The notes beneath the pieces are model-generated. The model saw only the letters and a list, made by a program, of their open reading frames with translations. It had not been told where the DNA came from and searched no databases. A stretch of 64,000 nt of DNA, taken from JBBQWZ01 sp038210135 (GTDB lineage Bacteria; Acidobacteriota; Terriglobia; Bryobacterales; Bryobacteraceae). This document shows positions 17,975 to 27,162 of this stretch, piece by piece; the first letter of the stretch is position 1, and the number at the start of each line of letters is the position of its first letter. The translations under genes were made by a program, and so were the position numbers. Location of the stretch: contig JBBQWZ010000015.1 of NCBI GenBank assembly GCA_038210135.1, forward strand, positions 44,331 to 108,330, in the 5' to 3' direction.

Positions 17975-20900
17975 CTACGGCAACTGAATGACGGCTTGCC
18001 CTTTGGCGGCCAGAGCGTCGTTCATCAATTTGAGGTCGCTGTCGAGGACGGCTTTCAACTTCGCCTGTTCGGCGGCAAGCCGCTCCGACAGTTCCTTGAA
18101 CACGACGTAGGCTTGGTCGGTGGGCCGGGCGTCGCCGGTCATGATGCTGCGCGCGAGCGCTCCGATAAGGTTGTTGAGCTTGATCTGGAAGTTCAGCGGA
18201 TCCTGATTGCTCCGATTGCGGACCTGGTAAACCTCTTCCTCGACGCGGCTGAGCCGCGTTTCCAAGCGCTCGCCCGCCGCGGCAATAGCTGGATCCTTGG
18301 CTTTGTCGTTTCGATCCTTAATTTGCTTTTTGATCGCGCGGATGCGGATCACCATTTCATTCGCTTCACTGAAGGCGTCGCGCACCTGGCTGGCGAGCTG
18401 GAACTGCTCTTCGAGGTCTTTCTGCGAGATATCTCTGAGGCGCGGATCGATCAGGACTTCGAGCGGAACCGTCTTGGTCTCGCCGTTGGCGGTCAGGCGG
18501 ACCTGATATTTCCCCGGAGTTGCCATGGGCCCGGCAGCCGGATTCGCGCTCCAGACCACCATGCCTTCGAACGTTTTGGCGCCCGGATAACGGAGGTCCC
18601 ACGTGAACCGGTTCAAGCCGACAAGCCGCGTGGGCGGCTTCGGAGCTCGCCCGCGCGGGTCGTCTTCGTCCTCGCCGCCCGCTGCGCTGGGCTTCTTCTT
18701 GTCGTCTTCGGGAGTGGCGACGAAGCTGCGCACGAGCGCTCCTTTGGAGTCGAGAATTTCGATCGTCAACTTCTCTGGAACGGCTTTGAGGTAGTAATCG
18801 AAGTTCGCGGGCATGACGGAGCGAACTACGTTGGCGGGGGCGAAAAGATGCACGGCCGCGGTCGCGATCTGCGAATTCATCTGCCGCAAGCCGGCGATTC
18901 CGTCGAGGACGTAGAACGAGCGCCCGTGGGTCGCTATCACGAGATCGTTTTCTTCGACGACGATGTCGGAGACTTGGGTGTCCGGCAAATCCAGGTTCAG
19001 CGACTGCCACTTGGCTCCGTCGTCGAACGAAACGTAGATGCCGTGTTCGGTGCCGGCGTAGAGCAGGCCGGCGCGCTTGGGATCCGCGCGAATCGCGTGC
19101 GTGAAGGCGTTGGCGGGAATGCCGTCCACGATCTTGGTCCAGGACTTGCCGAAGTCGGAGGTCTTATAAAGATACGGACGCCGGTCATCGAGTTGATACT
19201 GCTTGGCGGCAAGATAGGCGGTTCCAGGTTTGTGATGGGAGGCGTCCATCAAAGAAATGCGGGCGAAATCCGGCAGACCCTGGGGAGTGATTTTGGTCCA
19301 ATTCTTACCGCCATCGCGGGTAATGTGCGCGTATCCGTCGTCCGAGCCTGTCCAGATCGTATTCGCGTCGAAGAACGACGGAGCCACGGTGAAAATGGTC
19401 GCGTAGATTTCGGGGCCGTTCTGATCCTTAGTGATGGGGCCGCCGGAATCGCCGAGAGTTTTGGGGTCGGCGCGCGTAAGGTCCGGACTGATCCGCTCCC
19501 AGCTTTGTCCGTCGTTGGTAGTACGCCACAAGTGCTGCGATGTGGTGTACAGGGTGTTTGGATTCTGCGGCGAGAAGACGATGGGGAAGGTCCACTGCCA
19601 ACGTTCTTTCAACGTCGACGCGGATTGGCCGGAGAAGAACAGCGGATAGACCTGGATGTCACGGGTCCAACTGCTTCGCCGGTCGTACTTGGTCAGTAGC
19701 GCGCCTTGGCTGCCCGCGTAGAAGTAGTTCGGGTCCTTCGGATCGGGCGCGATGTAGCCGCTTTCACCGCCTCCGACCGCGTACATGACGGGCGAGGTCC
19801 GGCCGGCGCCGCCTCCACCACCGCCGCCGCGCGGCGCTTCGCTCGAAACGCAGATGGTGGAATTGTCCTGCTGCGCTCCGCAGACGTGATAGGGCACGTC
19901 TTTGGTCGTGGCGATATGATACAGCTGCGCAGTCGGGTAGGCTTGTCCGGTCCAAGTCGCGCCGCCGTTGACCGAGACGTTGCCGCCGCCGTCGTTCGAA
20001 TTGATCATTCGGTTGGTGTCGTTCGACGCGATCCAGAGATCGTGGTTGTCGCCGTGCGGAGTCGGGATCGCCTTGTAGGTTTTGCCGCCGTCGATCGACT
20101 TGAAGAACGACGTGTTCAGAATGTAGATCGCATCTTTCGCTTTCGGATCCGTGTAAATACGCGAGTAGTAAAACGCGCGTTGGCGCACGCGGCGATCCTC
20201 GGAGACGCGTGTCCAAGTGTTGCCCGCGTCGTTCGATTGATACACGCCGCCGTCCTCGGCTTCGACGATGGCGTAGACGCGGCTCGAATCTCCGCCGGAG
20301 ATCGAGACGCCGATTTTGCCGATGACACCTTGCGGCAGGCCGGGATTGCGAGTGATCTCTTTCCAGGTTTCACCGCCATCGGTGGTCTTGAAGAGGCCGG
20401 ATCCGGGACCGCCGCTGGTCAGGCTCCAGGGAGTTCGATTGGCATCCCACAGGGACGCGAACAAGACGCTGGGATCGTTGGGGTCCATCGAGAGATCCGC
20501 CGCGCCCACGCGGTCGTTGCGGAACAGAACGCGTTTCCAGGTCTTGCCGCCATCGCGGGTGCGGAAAATTCCGCGCTCCTGATTGGGGCCGTACGGATGG
20601 CCGAAGGAGGCGACGTAGACGATGTCCGGATTGGTGGGATGGATGCGAATGCGCGAGATGGTCTGGCTGTCGGCGAGTCCGGCGTGGTTCCAGGTTTTGC
20701 CGGCGTCGGTCGAGCGGTAGATTCCGTCGCCCTGCATGATGTTGCCGCGCAGTTCGACTTCGCCCATGCCGATGTAGAGGATGTCCGGATTCGAGGGGGA
20801 CACGGCGACCGCACCGACGGAGGAACTGGCGATCTGGCCGTCGGTGACGGGCTTCCAGGTGGTTCCGCCGTCTGTGGTTTTCCAGAGGCCGCCGCCAACG

Positions 20901-21076
20901 GCGCCGAAGAAATACTCGAGCGGACGCGCGTCGCTGCCGGCGGAGGTGATGGAACGGCCTCCGCGCAGGGGTCCAATGGAGCGCCATTTCAGGGCCTTGA
21001 AATAGGAGGCGTCGTAGGTCTCGGCGGAGCAGAGTGCCGCCAGCAACAGGATCGGGATGAACTTCTTCAGGGGCAA
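17975..21076 (-). CDS. Large secreted BNR/VPS10-like beta-propeller protein
   Basis: 1033 residues starting from TTG, with AAAGG just upstream and a signal peptide (FIPILLLAALCSAE). The first 650 residues hold many BNR/Asp-box repeats (for example SxDxGxTW forms TTDGGTTWKP, STDAGKTWNH, TRDGGKTWKR), as in sortilin/VPS10 or sialidase-like propellers. The C-terminal part is a beta-sandwich-like region (LVGLNRFTWDLRYPGAKTF) followed by a helical tail with charged residues. No sialidase catalytic Arg triad or Tyr can be assigned, so binding rather than glycosidase activity is as likely. Such proteins are abundant in Solibacter-type genomes. Substrate unknown. Confidence 0.8.
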   Translation of the reverse strand: MPLKKFIPILLLAALCSAETYDASYFKALKWRSIGPLRGGRSITSAGSDARPLEYFFGAVGGGLWKTTDGGTTWKPVTDGQIASSSVGAVAVSPSNPDILYIGMGEVELRGNIMQGDGIYRSTDAGKTWNHAGLADSQTISRIRIHPTNPDIVYVASFGHPYGPNQERGIFRTRDGGKTWKRVLFRNDRVGAADLSMDPNDPSVLFASLWDANRTPWSLTSGGPGSGLFKTTDGGETWKEITRNPGLPQGVIGKIGVSISGGDSSRVYAIVEAEDGGVYQSNDAGNTWTRVSEDRRVRQRAFYYSRIYTDPKAKDAIYILNTSFFKSIDGGKTYKAIPTPHGDNHDLWIASNDTNRMINSNDGGGNVSVNGGATWTGQAYPTAQLYHIATTKDVPYHVCGAQQDNSTICVSSEAPRGGGGGGGAGRTSPVMYAVGGGESGYIAPDPKDPNYFYAGSQGALLTKYDRRSSWTRDIQVYPLFFSGQSASTLKERWQWTFPIVFSPQNPNTLYTTSQHLWRTTNDGQSWERISPDLTRADPKTLGDSGGPITKDQNGPEIYATIFTVAPSFFDANTIWTGSDDGYAHITRDGGKNWTKITPQGLPDFARISLMDASHHKPGTAYLAAKQYQLDDRRPYLYKTSDFGKSWTKIVDGIPANAFTHAIRADPKRAGLLYAGTEHGIYVSFDDGAKWQSLNLDLPDTQVSDIVVEENDLVIATHGRSFYVLDGIAGLRQMNSQIATAAVHLFAPANVVRSVMPANFDYYLKAVPEKLTIEILDSKGALVRSFVATPEDDKKKPSAAGGEDEDDPRGRAPKPPTRLVGLNRFTWDLRYPGAKTFEGMVVWSANPAAGPMATPGKYQVRLTANGETKTVPLEVLIDPRLRDISQKDLEEQFQLASQVRDAFSEANEMVIRIRAIKKQIKDRNDKAKDPAIAAAGERLETRLSRVEEEVYQVRNRSNQDPLNFQIKLNNLIGALARSIMTGDARPTDQAYVVFKELSERLAAEQAKLKAVLDSDLKLMNDALAAKGQAVIQLP

Positions 21077-21176
21077 GGTGGCCTTTCAGAAGCCGAGCAA
21101 ATCCGACGCAGATTTGGCGGCGACGATCGATGATCCAACGATGATAACCCGCGGCTGTCGGGGAGGTCAGCGGATC

Positions 21177-21298
21177 GGGCACAGGCCGGAGGCCTCCACT
21201 CGCTACATGCACAGGCCGGAGGCCTATGCCACTCGCTACATGCACAGGCCGGAGGCCTATGCCACTCCTACATGCACAGGCCGGAGGCCTATGCCACC
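21177..21298 (+). repeat. Tandem repeat CACAGGCCGGAGGCCTATGCCAC, four copies
   Basis: Four copies of a unit near 33 bp lie in the space between the BNR gene and the M20 peptidase. The core, ACAGGCCGGAGGCCTATGCCAC, contains the palindrome AGGCC-GG-AGGCCT. The first copy is shorter (CCTCCACTCG). The same core occurs once more at about 51402-51424, so it is a dispersed family rather than a purely local expansion. Confidence 0.85.
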
Positions 21299-21304
21299 TT
21301 TGCG

Positions 21305-22732
21305 CTATCGCTTCTTCGCCATCTCGGCGACGACTTCGTATTGATAGCGGACGAAATCGTGGAGACCGGAAACTTTTCCGCGTTCGTTGTCGCTATGGGC
21401 GGCGTGCAGGATCGCGTCTTCGATCGGCCGTTCGATGCCGACTCCGTAACAGGCCACGCCCTTGCGGCGGAGCGCGCCCATGTCGGTGCCGCCGGTCTGC
21501 ATGAGGGGCAGAGTCACCGTGCCCGGGAACATGCGTTTCTGGACGGATTCAAGAACCCTATAGAGTTCCGTGTTCATCGTTCCCGCCGGAGCTGTCAGAT
21601 TTTGGGTGCCGTATGGTTCGATTTTGACCAGCGGATCATTGATCACTTTCGCCATTTCGGCGCGGAACTTCTCCATGTCCTCATCCGGCAGCGCGCGGAT
21701 GTCGAGGATCGCCGAGGCTTCGGACGGAATCACGTTGTTGCGGAATCCGCCTTGGATGATGTTGGGGCTGATGGTGGTCCGCAGGACGGAGTTGTGGAAG
21801 ATATCGTTCTGGCGGAAGTATTCCTGAATCGCCGCGGACTTCGCCGGATTCGTAACGCCGTTGAACCGCGCGGCTTCCTCCGGAGTGGAGATCAGTGCCA
21901 GCTTCTCGAAGTAGGCGCGGGTGATATCGTTGAGCCGCATGGGAGGCTGCCAGGCGGCGATCTTCGCGACCGCATTTGCGAGGCGGACGATGGCATTATC
22001 CGGACGCGGCTGCGATCCGTGGCCGGCGGTTCCGCTGGTCAGCAGCCGCATGGTCTGGACTTTCTTTTCTGCGAGTTGGATGTTCTGGTGCGTGAGTTTG
22101 CCGTTTTTCGAAACGAAGCCACCGCCTTCCGCCAGGCAGTATTCGGCTTCGATATCGGGCCAATGTTTATCGACGAGGAACAAGATCCCGTCCTTTCCAC
22201 CGGCTTCCTCGTCGGCCTCCGCCACAAAGATCACGTCGCGATCAAGCGCCACGCCGCTGCGTTTCAGAAGCAGAATGGTCATCAGCGAAGCAACTACGTT
22301 GTCCTTATCGTCGACGCTGCCCCGCCCCCACACAAAGCCGTCGATGACTTTGGCGGCAAAGGGATCCTCGGACCAGCGTTCGCGCTGAACTCCGACGACG
22401 TCGAGGTGTCCATAGACGGCGATGGGTTTCTTCGAGCCGGTGCCTTTGATGCGCGCGACCAGACTCATTCGGTCGGGAGTTGGACCGAAGAGCTTGACCG
22501 CAATGCCTTCCTTCTCGAGGATGGCTTGCAGGTATTTAGCGGCTTTGGTTTCGTTGCCGGGAGGGCTGCTGGTATCGATGCGGATGAGGTCGGTCCAATA
22601 GCGGAGGCTTTCGGCCTGCACTTTTGCCCAGTCGATGGATTGGGCGGACGCGAGGGAGGCGGCGAGGAGGAAGAGAAGAGTTCGCAAGGTAGACGCGATT
22701 ATCGCATGGCCTTGCGTAAGCCAATATCGCAC
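21305..22732 (-). CDS. M20-family metallopeptidase, exported
   Basis: 475 residues by the GTG at 22732. A TTG at 22687 would give the more typical signal peptide RTLLFLLAASLASAQ, so the start is open. The M20 metal and catalytic residues are in order: His in YGHLDVVG, Asp in GRGSVDDKDN, Glu-Glu in EADEEAGG, Glu/Asp in LAEGGGF, and His near the C terminus in HAAHSDNERG. The family cleaves dipeptides, N-acyl amino acids or similar substrates with two zinc ions. With the signal peptide it is probably periplasmic and part of peptide scavenging. The dispersed repeat cluster begins a few bases upstream of its start. Confidence 0.85.
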   Translation of the reverse strand: MRYWLTQGHAIIASTLRTLLFLLAASLASAQSIDWAKVQAESLRYWTDLIRIDTSSPPGNETKAAKYLQAILEKEGIAVKLFGPTPDRMSLVARIKGTGSKKPIAVYGHLDVVGVQRERWSEDPFAAKVIDGFVWGRGSVDDKDNVVASLMTILLLKRSGVALDRDVIFVAEADEEAGGKDGILFLVDKHWPDIEAEYCLAEGGGFVSKNGKLTHQNIQLAEKKVQTMRLLTSGTAGHGSQPRPDNAIVRLANAVAKIAAWQPPMRLNDITRAYFEKLALISTPEEAARFNGVTNPAKSAAIQEYFRQNDIFHNSVLRTTISPNIIQGGFRNNVIPSEASAILDIRALPDEDMEKFRAEMAKVINDPLVKIEPYGTQNLTAPAGTMNTELYRVLESVQKRMFPGTVTLPLMQTGGTDMGALRRKGVACYGVGIERPIEDAILHAAHSDNERGKVSGLHDFVRYQYEVVAEMAKKR

Positions 22733-22740
22733 CTTGCCGA

Positions 22741-22902
22741 GGTCCGCTCCCTCACGGTCGCGGTTCGGTGCTGGCCCAGGTCCGCTCCCTCACGGTCGCG
22801 GTTCGGTGCTGGATCGACGGTGCTGGCCTAGGTTCGCTCCCTTACGGTCGCGGTTCGGTGCTGGCCTAGGTCCGCTCCCTCACGGTCGCGGTTCGGTGCT
22901 GG
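22741..22902 (+). repeat. Four tandem copies of the GTCCGCTCCCTCACGGTCGCGG repeat
   Basis: Four copies of a 34-bp unit (core CTCCCTCACGGTCGCGGTTC, ending GGTGCTGG) start at about 22741, 22779, 22831 and 22869; the third has CTTACGG. Further copies lie at 23826 (inverted), 23892, 51790, 51838, 54327-54530 and 58280, making a genome-dispersed family. Each carries an imperfect CCGC...GCGG palindrome, as in REP-like elements. Confidence 0.85.
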
Positions 22903-23825
22903 ATTGAGGTATGGGGGACGCGCGAGAGGTAAAACAAGGCACCGGGCCAGGATGGAGATCCGCACCGACGGTGTATGCGCACTTAATTGGCGTCTTGCTT
23001 CCAAAGGTCTATAAAAGAGAGGGCCAGAAAAAGAAAATGGTTCCAAGTGACCCACCGGACCAGCTCGTCTCCCGATCGTCATGCACGATCGAAAACATGG
23101 CAGTCAGAAGTTGTCGTGGCGTTTGGTCCTTTGCTCCCCGCCGACGGTTTTTGCCGTCTGCGGATCAACGCTCGGGAGTTCGCCCGCGCCCACTCTTCTG
23201 ATTGACGCTGGTGACTCGAAGCGGCCTTTCGCTCGCCCACAGCGGCTGCTCTCTTGCGAGTCGCCTCCGCGGTAGGGTCGAAGTTCCCGGCCTACCACTT
23301 CCTCACCACCGTGACGAATTTCCGCGATCCGTTCGCCATGTTGACTCCTCACCCTTTCGCTGACTGCGATCCGCCCTTTTGAGGCGGCGGGGGTGATTCT
23401 CCACCAACCGGCCGTTACCGCTTCCACTTACCACGGCTCTGAACTCGCCACTGGTCTTCCCCTCCCCGTCAGGATTTCTCAATCCTTTCGGCTCGTAGGG
23501 CTCTGTCCAGCTTCGGATTCAGAAGCATGCCTTCGCAGTCTGCCCGATATCTCTTCGCTCCCCGACCGCGCTGCTTTTAATCACTCGCGCTGCCGGATCA
23601 TCGTTCGGAGTCCGCTACTTCCTGCCAGGCTCGCTGTTCCATGAACCTCTTGGAACCGTATTCAGGATGCACCCGATTTTGGATTCCGTCAATGAAAAAG
23701 ATGATTGGATGACGGCATTTCCTCAACTTAGTTGTCCTTTTGAATCAGTGATCTACAGGCTTCGATCGGTGGATTCTTTGTGGATAAAACAAAGTGCCAG
23801 GGGATTGTTCGATTGACGCCTAATA
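22903..23825. other. Unassigned 0.9-kb block without convincing genes
   Basis: No open frame here has a good start, a recognisable domain or acidobacterial-looking codon use; the short frames are Arg/Ser/Pro-rich on both strands. Several hairpins are visible: GACGG...CCGTC at 23142-23158, CCGCC...GGCGG near 23370-23388 and GATCGT...ACGATC at 23074-23090. The block is bounded by repeat copies in opposite orientation (22869-22902 and 23826-23850). It may be a structured RNA, a decayed mobile element or a REP-bounded island. I see no transposase. Confidence 0.45.
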
Positions 23826-23850
23826 CCGAACCGCGACCGTCAGGGAGCGT
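23826..23850 (-). repeat. Inverted copy of the dispersed CTCCCT-ACGGTCGCGG repeat
   Basis: ACCGAACCGCGACCGTCAGG (start of the copy) is the reverse complement of the core found upstream at 22741-22902. A direct copy follows at 23892-23925 (GTCCGCTCCCTGACGGTCGC...), so the two form a large inverted repeat. Confidence 0.8.
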
Positions 23851-23891
23851 ACTTCTTAACACGCCTTGAGTTTGAGGGACGGAAATGAAAG

Positions 23892-23997
23892 TCCGCTCCC
23901 TGACGGTCGCGGTTCAGTGCTGAAGTTGCTGAGCGCGACCTAATGAGTCTGTTGGAATTGCAGGTCCCGTCGCTTACGCTCCGGGTTCAGTCCGGGC
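23892..23997 (+). repeat. Two further copies of the dispersed repeat
   Basis: One good copy starts at 23892 (CTCCCTGACGGTCGCGGTTC) and one degenerate copy at about 23969 (CGTCGCTTACGCTCCGGGTT). They belong to the same family as the cluster at 22741-22902. Confidence 0.7.
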
Positions 23998-24012
23998 GGT
24001 AGAGAGAGCCAC

Positions 24013-24075
24013 CTACGGTGGTGAGCGCGACCTAGGGTGGTGAGCGCGACCTACGGTGGTGAGCGCGACCTAGGG
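24013..24075 (+). repeat. 19-bp tandem repeat CTANGGTGGTGAGCGCGAC
   Basis: Three full 19-bp units at 24013, 24032 and 24051 alternate CTACGG/CTAGGG, then a partial fourth unit runs into the terminator hairpin. The GAGCGCGAC word also occurs near 23933 and, as GAGCGCGGCCTTA, in duplicate at about 51898-51925. Confidence 0.8.
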
Positions 24076-24094
24076 GCGCGCCTCGGTTGGGGGA

Positions 24095-24119
24095 AGCCCC
24101 GCCCTTAGCGGGCGGGGCT
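24095..24119 (-). terminator. GC-rich terminator of the IPT-like protein
   Basis: A perfect 10-bp stem (AGCCCCGCCC with GGGCGGGGCT) has a 5-base loop and lies 12 bases beyond the stop of the minus-strand gene. It lacks a long T-tract. A near-identical hairpin is at 38634-38653. Confidence 0.6.
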
Positions 24120-24130
24120 CTGCTGGCTGC

Positions 24131-25810
24131 TTACTGGAACGTGACGCTGTTGGTTGTCGCGGCGCTGCTCGACACCGAGCCATAATCAATGCCCGTCGCG
24201 GTGAACGTGCCCACCGTGGACACTCCGCTGACGGTCATGGATCCAGGCAGGGCGAAGCCCTGAATCGACGTACTCGCCGGAAGGGCGAGCAGAACGACTG
24301 GGGGTACGGTGAACTGGCCGACGCTGGTCCGCTCGTTGCAGGTGAACGAAGCAAAAACGGCGCTTGAATCCGAGACCACCGTGCTGTTGCCGGAAATCTG
24401 GACGTACCCTGCAGGATCACCTCCAGTCCACGTCACCGTCGCTCCATTGGCGCGAACCACTGTCGCCACCGCAGCCGCGTTGGTCCAGGTGAGAGTGGCC
24501 GGAAGGGTGAGGCGCGCGGTGAAGCTGCCAACGTCCGGACCGCCCGGGCCCGTAAATGTGTAGGCTCCGGCATCGAGATAATTGCCAGCGACGCCCGCTC
24601 CGAGCTTGGCGCCGTAGCTGATGAAGTTGCCGATCGTCGGAATGTTTTGCACCGACTTGGCCAGCGTCTTCGAGCCCGCCGGCCCGTTGACGCCGATCGA
24701 CGGGCCCGCGTCCAGGGTGATCAGAGTGGACTGCACACTCGGCGGAGCGGTTTGCCCGGAGTATGTGGTCACGATGCAGGCTCCGTAGGAACTGATATCG
24801 AGTCCGGAAGCGAAGGCATTGCTGCCTGCGAAGTTCACTTTGGCAAAGAACCCGCTGCCATCATCGGAGCGAGTGGTCGTCGGCGGCTGTCCGGGAATGA
24901 AGCTGGCCGTATTGACAATCGTGCGAGACAGGAAAACTCCGCCGAACGAAATCGTGCCTTGGCCAAGGAAGCGCGAGATGTCGGTATCCGAAACGCCAGG
25001 CTGGGTGGCGGTGCAATTCTTACCGGAGGTTCCGAGCGGCAGCGTGGCGGTGTTGCTGACCAGATTGCCGATCTTCATCGTGACCGGCGTGACGCAGCCG
25101 GTGACTCCGGCGGGGATGGCGACGTAGATGGTGTCCACCGACGAGCAGCAACCATTGCGCCCGCGGAACAGAACCGTCGCCTGCTTGCCGCCGATGTAGA
25201 CTTCGAGCGGAACGCTCGACTGATCCGCCTGGACGGCCGGCCGGCTCTCGTCCGAATTCACCGGACCGAGTCCGTTGGCCCAAAGAATGACGGTATCGCC
25301 TGATTTGGCGGCGTTGCTGGGCGATACATAAGGACCGCCGCTCGGCGGAACCTGGAAGGTGGCGACGGCGGCCCCGGTTCCGGAACTGTCGAGGGTGTAG
25401 ATCGCGATGTTATTCGCGACCACGGTGATGGGCGCGCTCGCGCTGGTTTGACCGTTATAAGTGACCGTGACGGTGCCGGTTCCGGCTGGAGTCGAGGACG
25501 GCAGAATGCAAGCGACCTGGAAATCGAGCGAGTAATACAGGATGCAATCTTTGGACGCTCCGCCGACGGTCACCTTGACGGAGGTGCCGGCCAGCGTCGT
25601 CTGGAGCGGGAACGAACTGGCGACCACAACCGAAGTAGGTCCCATCTTTGCGCCCTTGAGCACCAGCATGGAGCCTTGTGCGACGGCTGCATTCGGCAGG
25701 CCGGGCGCGAGGTTGCTGGCTGCATTCTCGACGAGATTAATGCTGGGCTGCGCCATCACAGCTCCGGCTGCGAGCGCGGTCAATAGTAAGTAGCGAATTG
25801 TTTTCATCAT
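24131..25810 (-). CDS. Secreted Solibacter-type protein with IPT-like/TIGR03437-like domain
   Basis: 559 residues from ATG 25810, preferred because CGGAG lies five bases upstream and the signal peptide (TIRYLLLTALAAGAVMAQ) begins there; the frame is open for 40 more codons. The N-terminal region (ENAASNLAPGLPNAAVAQGS...GTSVKVTVGGASKDC...LDFQVACILPSSTPAGTGTV) has the pattern of the uncharacterised Solibacter domain TIGR03437 with an IPT-like fold. The rest is a Ser/Thr/Gly-rich beta protein with several Cys residues and no catalytic motif. It is probably an exported surface or adhesion protein. A strong GC hairpin follows the stop. Confidence 0.72.
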   Translation of the reverse strand: MMKTIRYLLLTALAAGAVMAQPSINLVENAASNLAPGLPNAAVAQGSMLVLKGAKMGPTSVVVASSFPLQTTLAGTSVKVTVGGASKDCILYYSLDFQVACILPSSTPAGTGTVTVTYNGQTSASAPITVVANNIAIYTLDSSGTGAAVATFQVPPSGGPYVSPSNAAKSGDTVILWANGLGPVNSDESRPAVQADQSSVPLEVYIGGKQATVLFRGRNGCCSSVDTIYVAIPAGVTGCVTPVTMKIGNLVSNTATLPLGTSGKNCTATQPGVSDTDISRFLGQGTISFGGVFLSRTIVNTASFIPGQPPTTTRSDDGSGFFAKVNFAGSNAFASGLDISSYGACIVTTYSGQTAPPSVQSTLITLDAGPSIGVNGPAGSKTLAKSVQNIPTIGNFISYGAKLGAGVAGNYLDAGAYTFTGPGGPDVGSFTARLTLPATLTWTNAAAVATVVRANGATVTWTGGDPAGYVQISGNSTVVSDSSAVFASFTCNERTSVGQFTVPPVVLLALPASTSIQGFALPGSMTVSGVSTVGTFTATGIDYGSVSSSAATTNSVTFQ

Positions 25811-25981
25811 ATAAACTCCGTTTTCCTCCTCGGACTTTTCAAAACGTACTCCATGGGGAGCTTTGAAGCTCTCCATCGTTTCACAGAAACGGCGTGGGAC
25901 GCCCCCGGGCCGATTTCGGCTGAAATCCAAGAAGCCGATCGATCCCTCAGGCAGACACGCGAGAATATTCTGTGGAAAAGC

Positions 25982-27136
25982 TCACTCCACCAGCCGTAAG
26001 AGCATACCCGTGTCGGTGAACGCCCAAACCATGTTGCCAAACGGGCAGAACAAGATTGATCGCGCGGTGGCGCGGTAGTCCACCTTGGTCTCGAGGAAGG
26101 TCTTGCCGTCACGCGCGATGAGCATCTTGATTTTTGCGGGAATCGCCACCACAGGCGCCGCTCCCGGCGGTTCGACGGCTGCGAGAAAAGCAGTACCATC
26201 GTCGCGAATATAGGCGTCGGTGACCAGGCGATCTTTCTGGCGAAAGGCGATTGAAATTTTGGCCGAACCGGTCAACTCCGTGCGGTAGACTTCGCTCGGA
26301 ACTTCGAACTGGTTGTCATAGCGGAACACCGTCAGCCCAAATCCGAGCTTCGAAATCGTGGTGGAGACCGGATGTCCGAACAGCGGCGCGGTGGAAGATT
26401 TCCAGTTTTCTCCGCCGTCGATCGTACTCAACAGAATGGTCAGGGTCGGCACCTGGCGGATGGAAGCCGCGCGCTGGGGATCGATCCAATCCGGCACGGG
26501 CGACTTGGCCCGCGCGGGATAGGAAGAGCCGAAGATGACGCCGTATTTTCCGGCAGCGAAGTCGATGGTTTCGTACGCCGTGTAGTCGGGATTCGACTGG
26601 GGTTTTTGCGCTTCCTCGATCGGCACCCAGGAGTCGCCGCCGTCCCTGGTCTCAAACGCCGCCTTCGGCGCGCCGATCGCGAAGCCGCGCTTCGCGTCGA
26701 GGAAATACAGCCGCCGCATTCCGCCCAGTGGATTTTGGCGTTTCCATGTTCGTCCGCCGTCGCTGGTGGCTTGAATCGATTTCTGTGTCGCCATCCAGCC
26801 CTGCGTTTCATTCAGAAAGAACAGCGCCACCGGAACTTCCTTGATGTTCTCGAAGCTCCAGGTTTTGCCGGCATCGAGCGAATGCCCAATGACGGAACGC
26901 TGCTTTTGCTTTTCCTCGATCGTGCCGGCGAGAATCGCCTTGGTGGGCGAGACGAATACCGCGTCGGTGACGGTCAGCGAGGAGCGGTCCTTGTCGTAAA
27001 AGTAGTCGAGCTTCCAACTCGGTGCTTTGGGCGTATCCGGTAGCTTCGGCGGATCCTGCGCATTGGCTCCGAAGGCTAAGAAAAAGATAGCGATCAGGGC
27101 GACAGGGCCTATCGAAGATTCTACGCGCTGAAGCAT
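25982..27136 (-). CDS. Secreted BNR-repeat (Ycf48-like) beta-propeller protein
   Basis: 384 residues. The signal peptide (PVALIAIFFLAFGANAQ) is followed by repeats with the Asp-box pattern, such as SLDAGKTWSF, TSDGGRTWKR, TRDGGDSWVP and TIDGGENWKS. This matches the seven-bladed Ycf48/BNR class, though here as an exported protein of a non-photosynthetic organism. No catalytic residues are apparent. It is separate from the large BNR protein at 17975 and shorter. It sits between the IPT-like protein and a GAF protein, all on the minus strand but with gaps that allow separate transcripts. Confidence 0.75.
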   Translation of the reverse strand: MLQRVESSIGPVALIAIFFLAFGANAQDPPKLPDTPKAPSWKLDYFYDKDRSSLTVTDAVFVSPTKAILAGTIEEKQKQRSVIGHSLDAGKTWSFENIKEVPVALFFLNETQGWMATQKSIQATSDGGRTWKRQNPLGGMRRLYFLDAKRGFAIGAPKAAFETRDGGDSWVPIEEAQKPQSNPDYTAYETIDFAAGKYGVIFGSSYPARAKSPVPDWIDPQRAASIRQVPTLTILLSTIDGGENWKSSTAPLFGHPVSTTISKLGFGLTVFRYDNQFEVPSEVYRTELTGSAKISIAFRQKDRLVTDAYIRDDGTAFLAAVEPPGAAPVVAIPAKIKMLIARDGKTFLETKVDYRATARSILFCPFGNMVWAFTDTGMLLRLVE

Positions 27137-27162
27137 TCAGGCTTTCATGGTAGCGGACTTGA

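Noticed and set aside
22911..23644. Short frames of 60-107 codons on both strands
   Set aside because: No ribosome sites, Arg/Ser/Pro-rich composition, overlapping frames on both strands and no domain pattern. They may reflect structured or repeat DNA.
22981..23650. Group II intron or retron
   Set aside because: A GTGTATGCG-like 5' end is present by chance, but no domain V sequence and no reverse transcriptase are seen.
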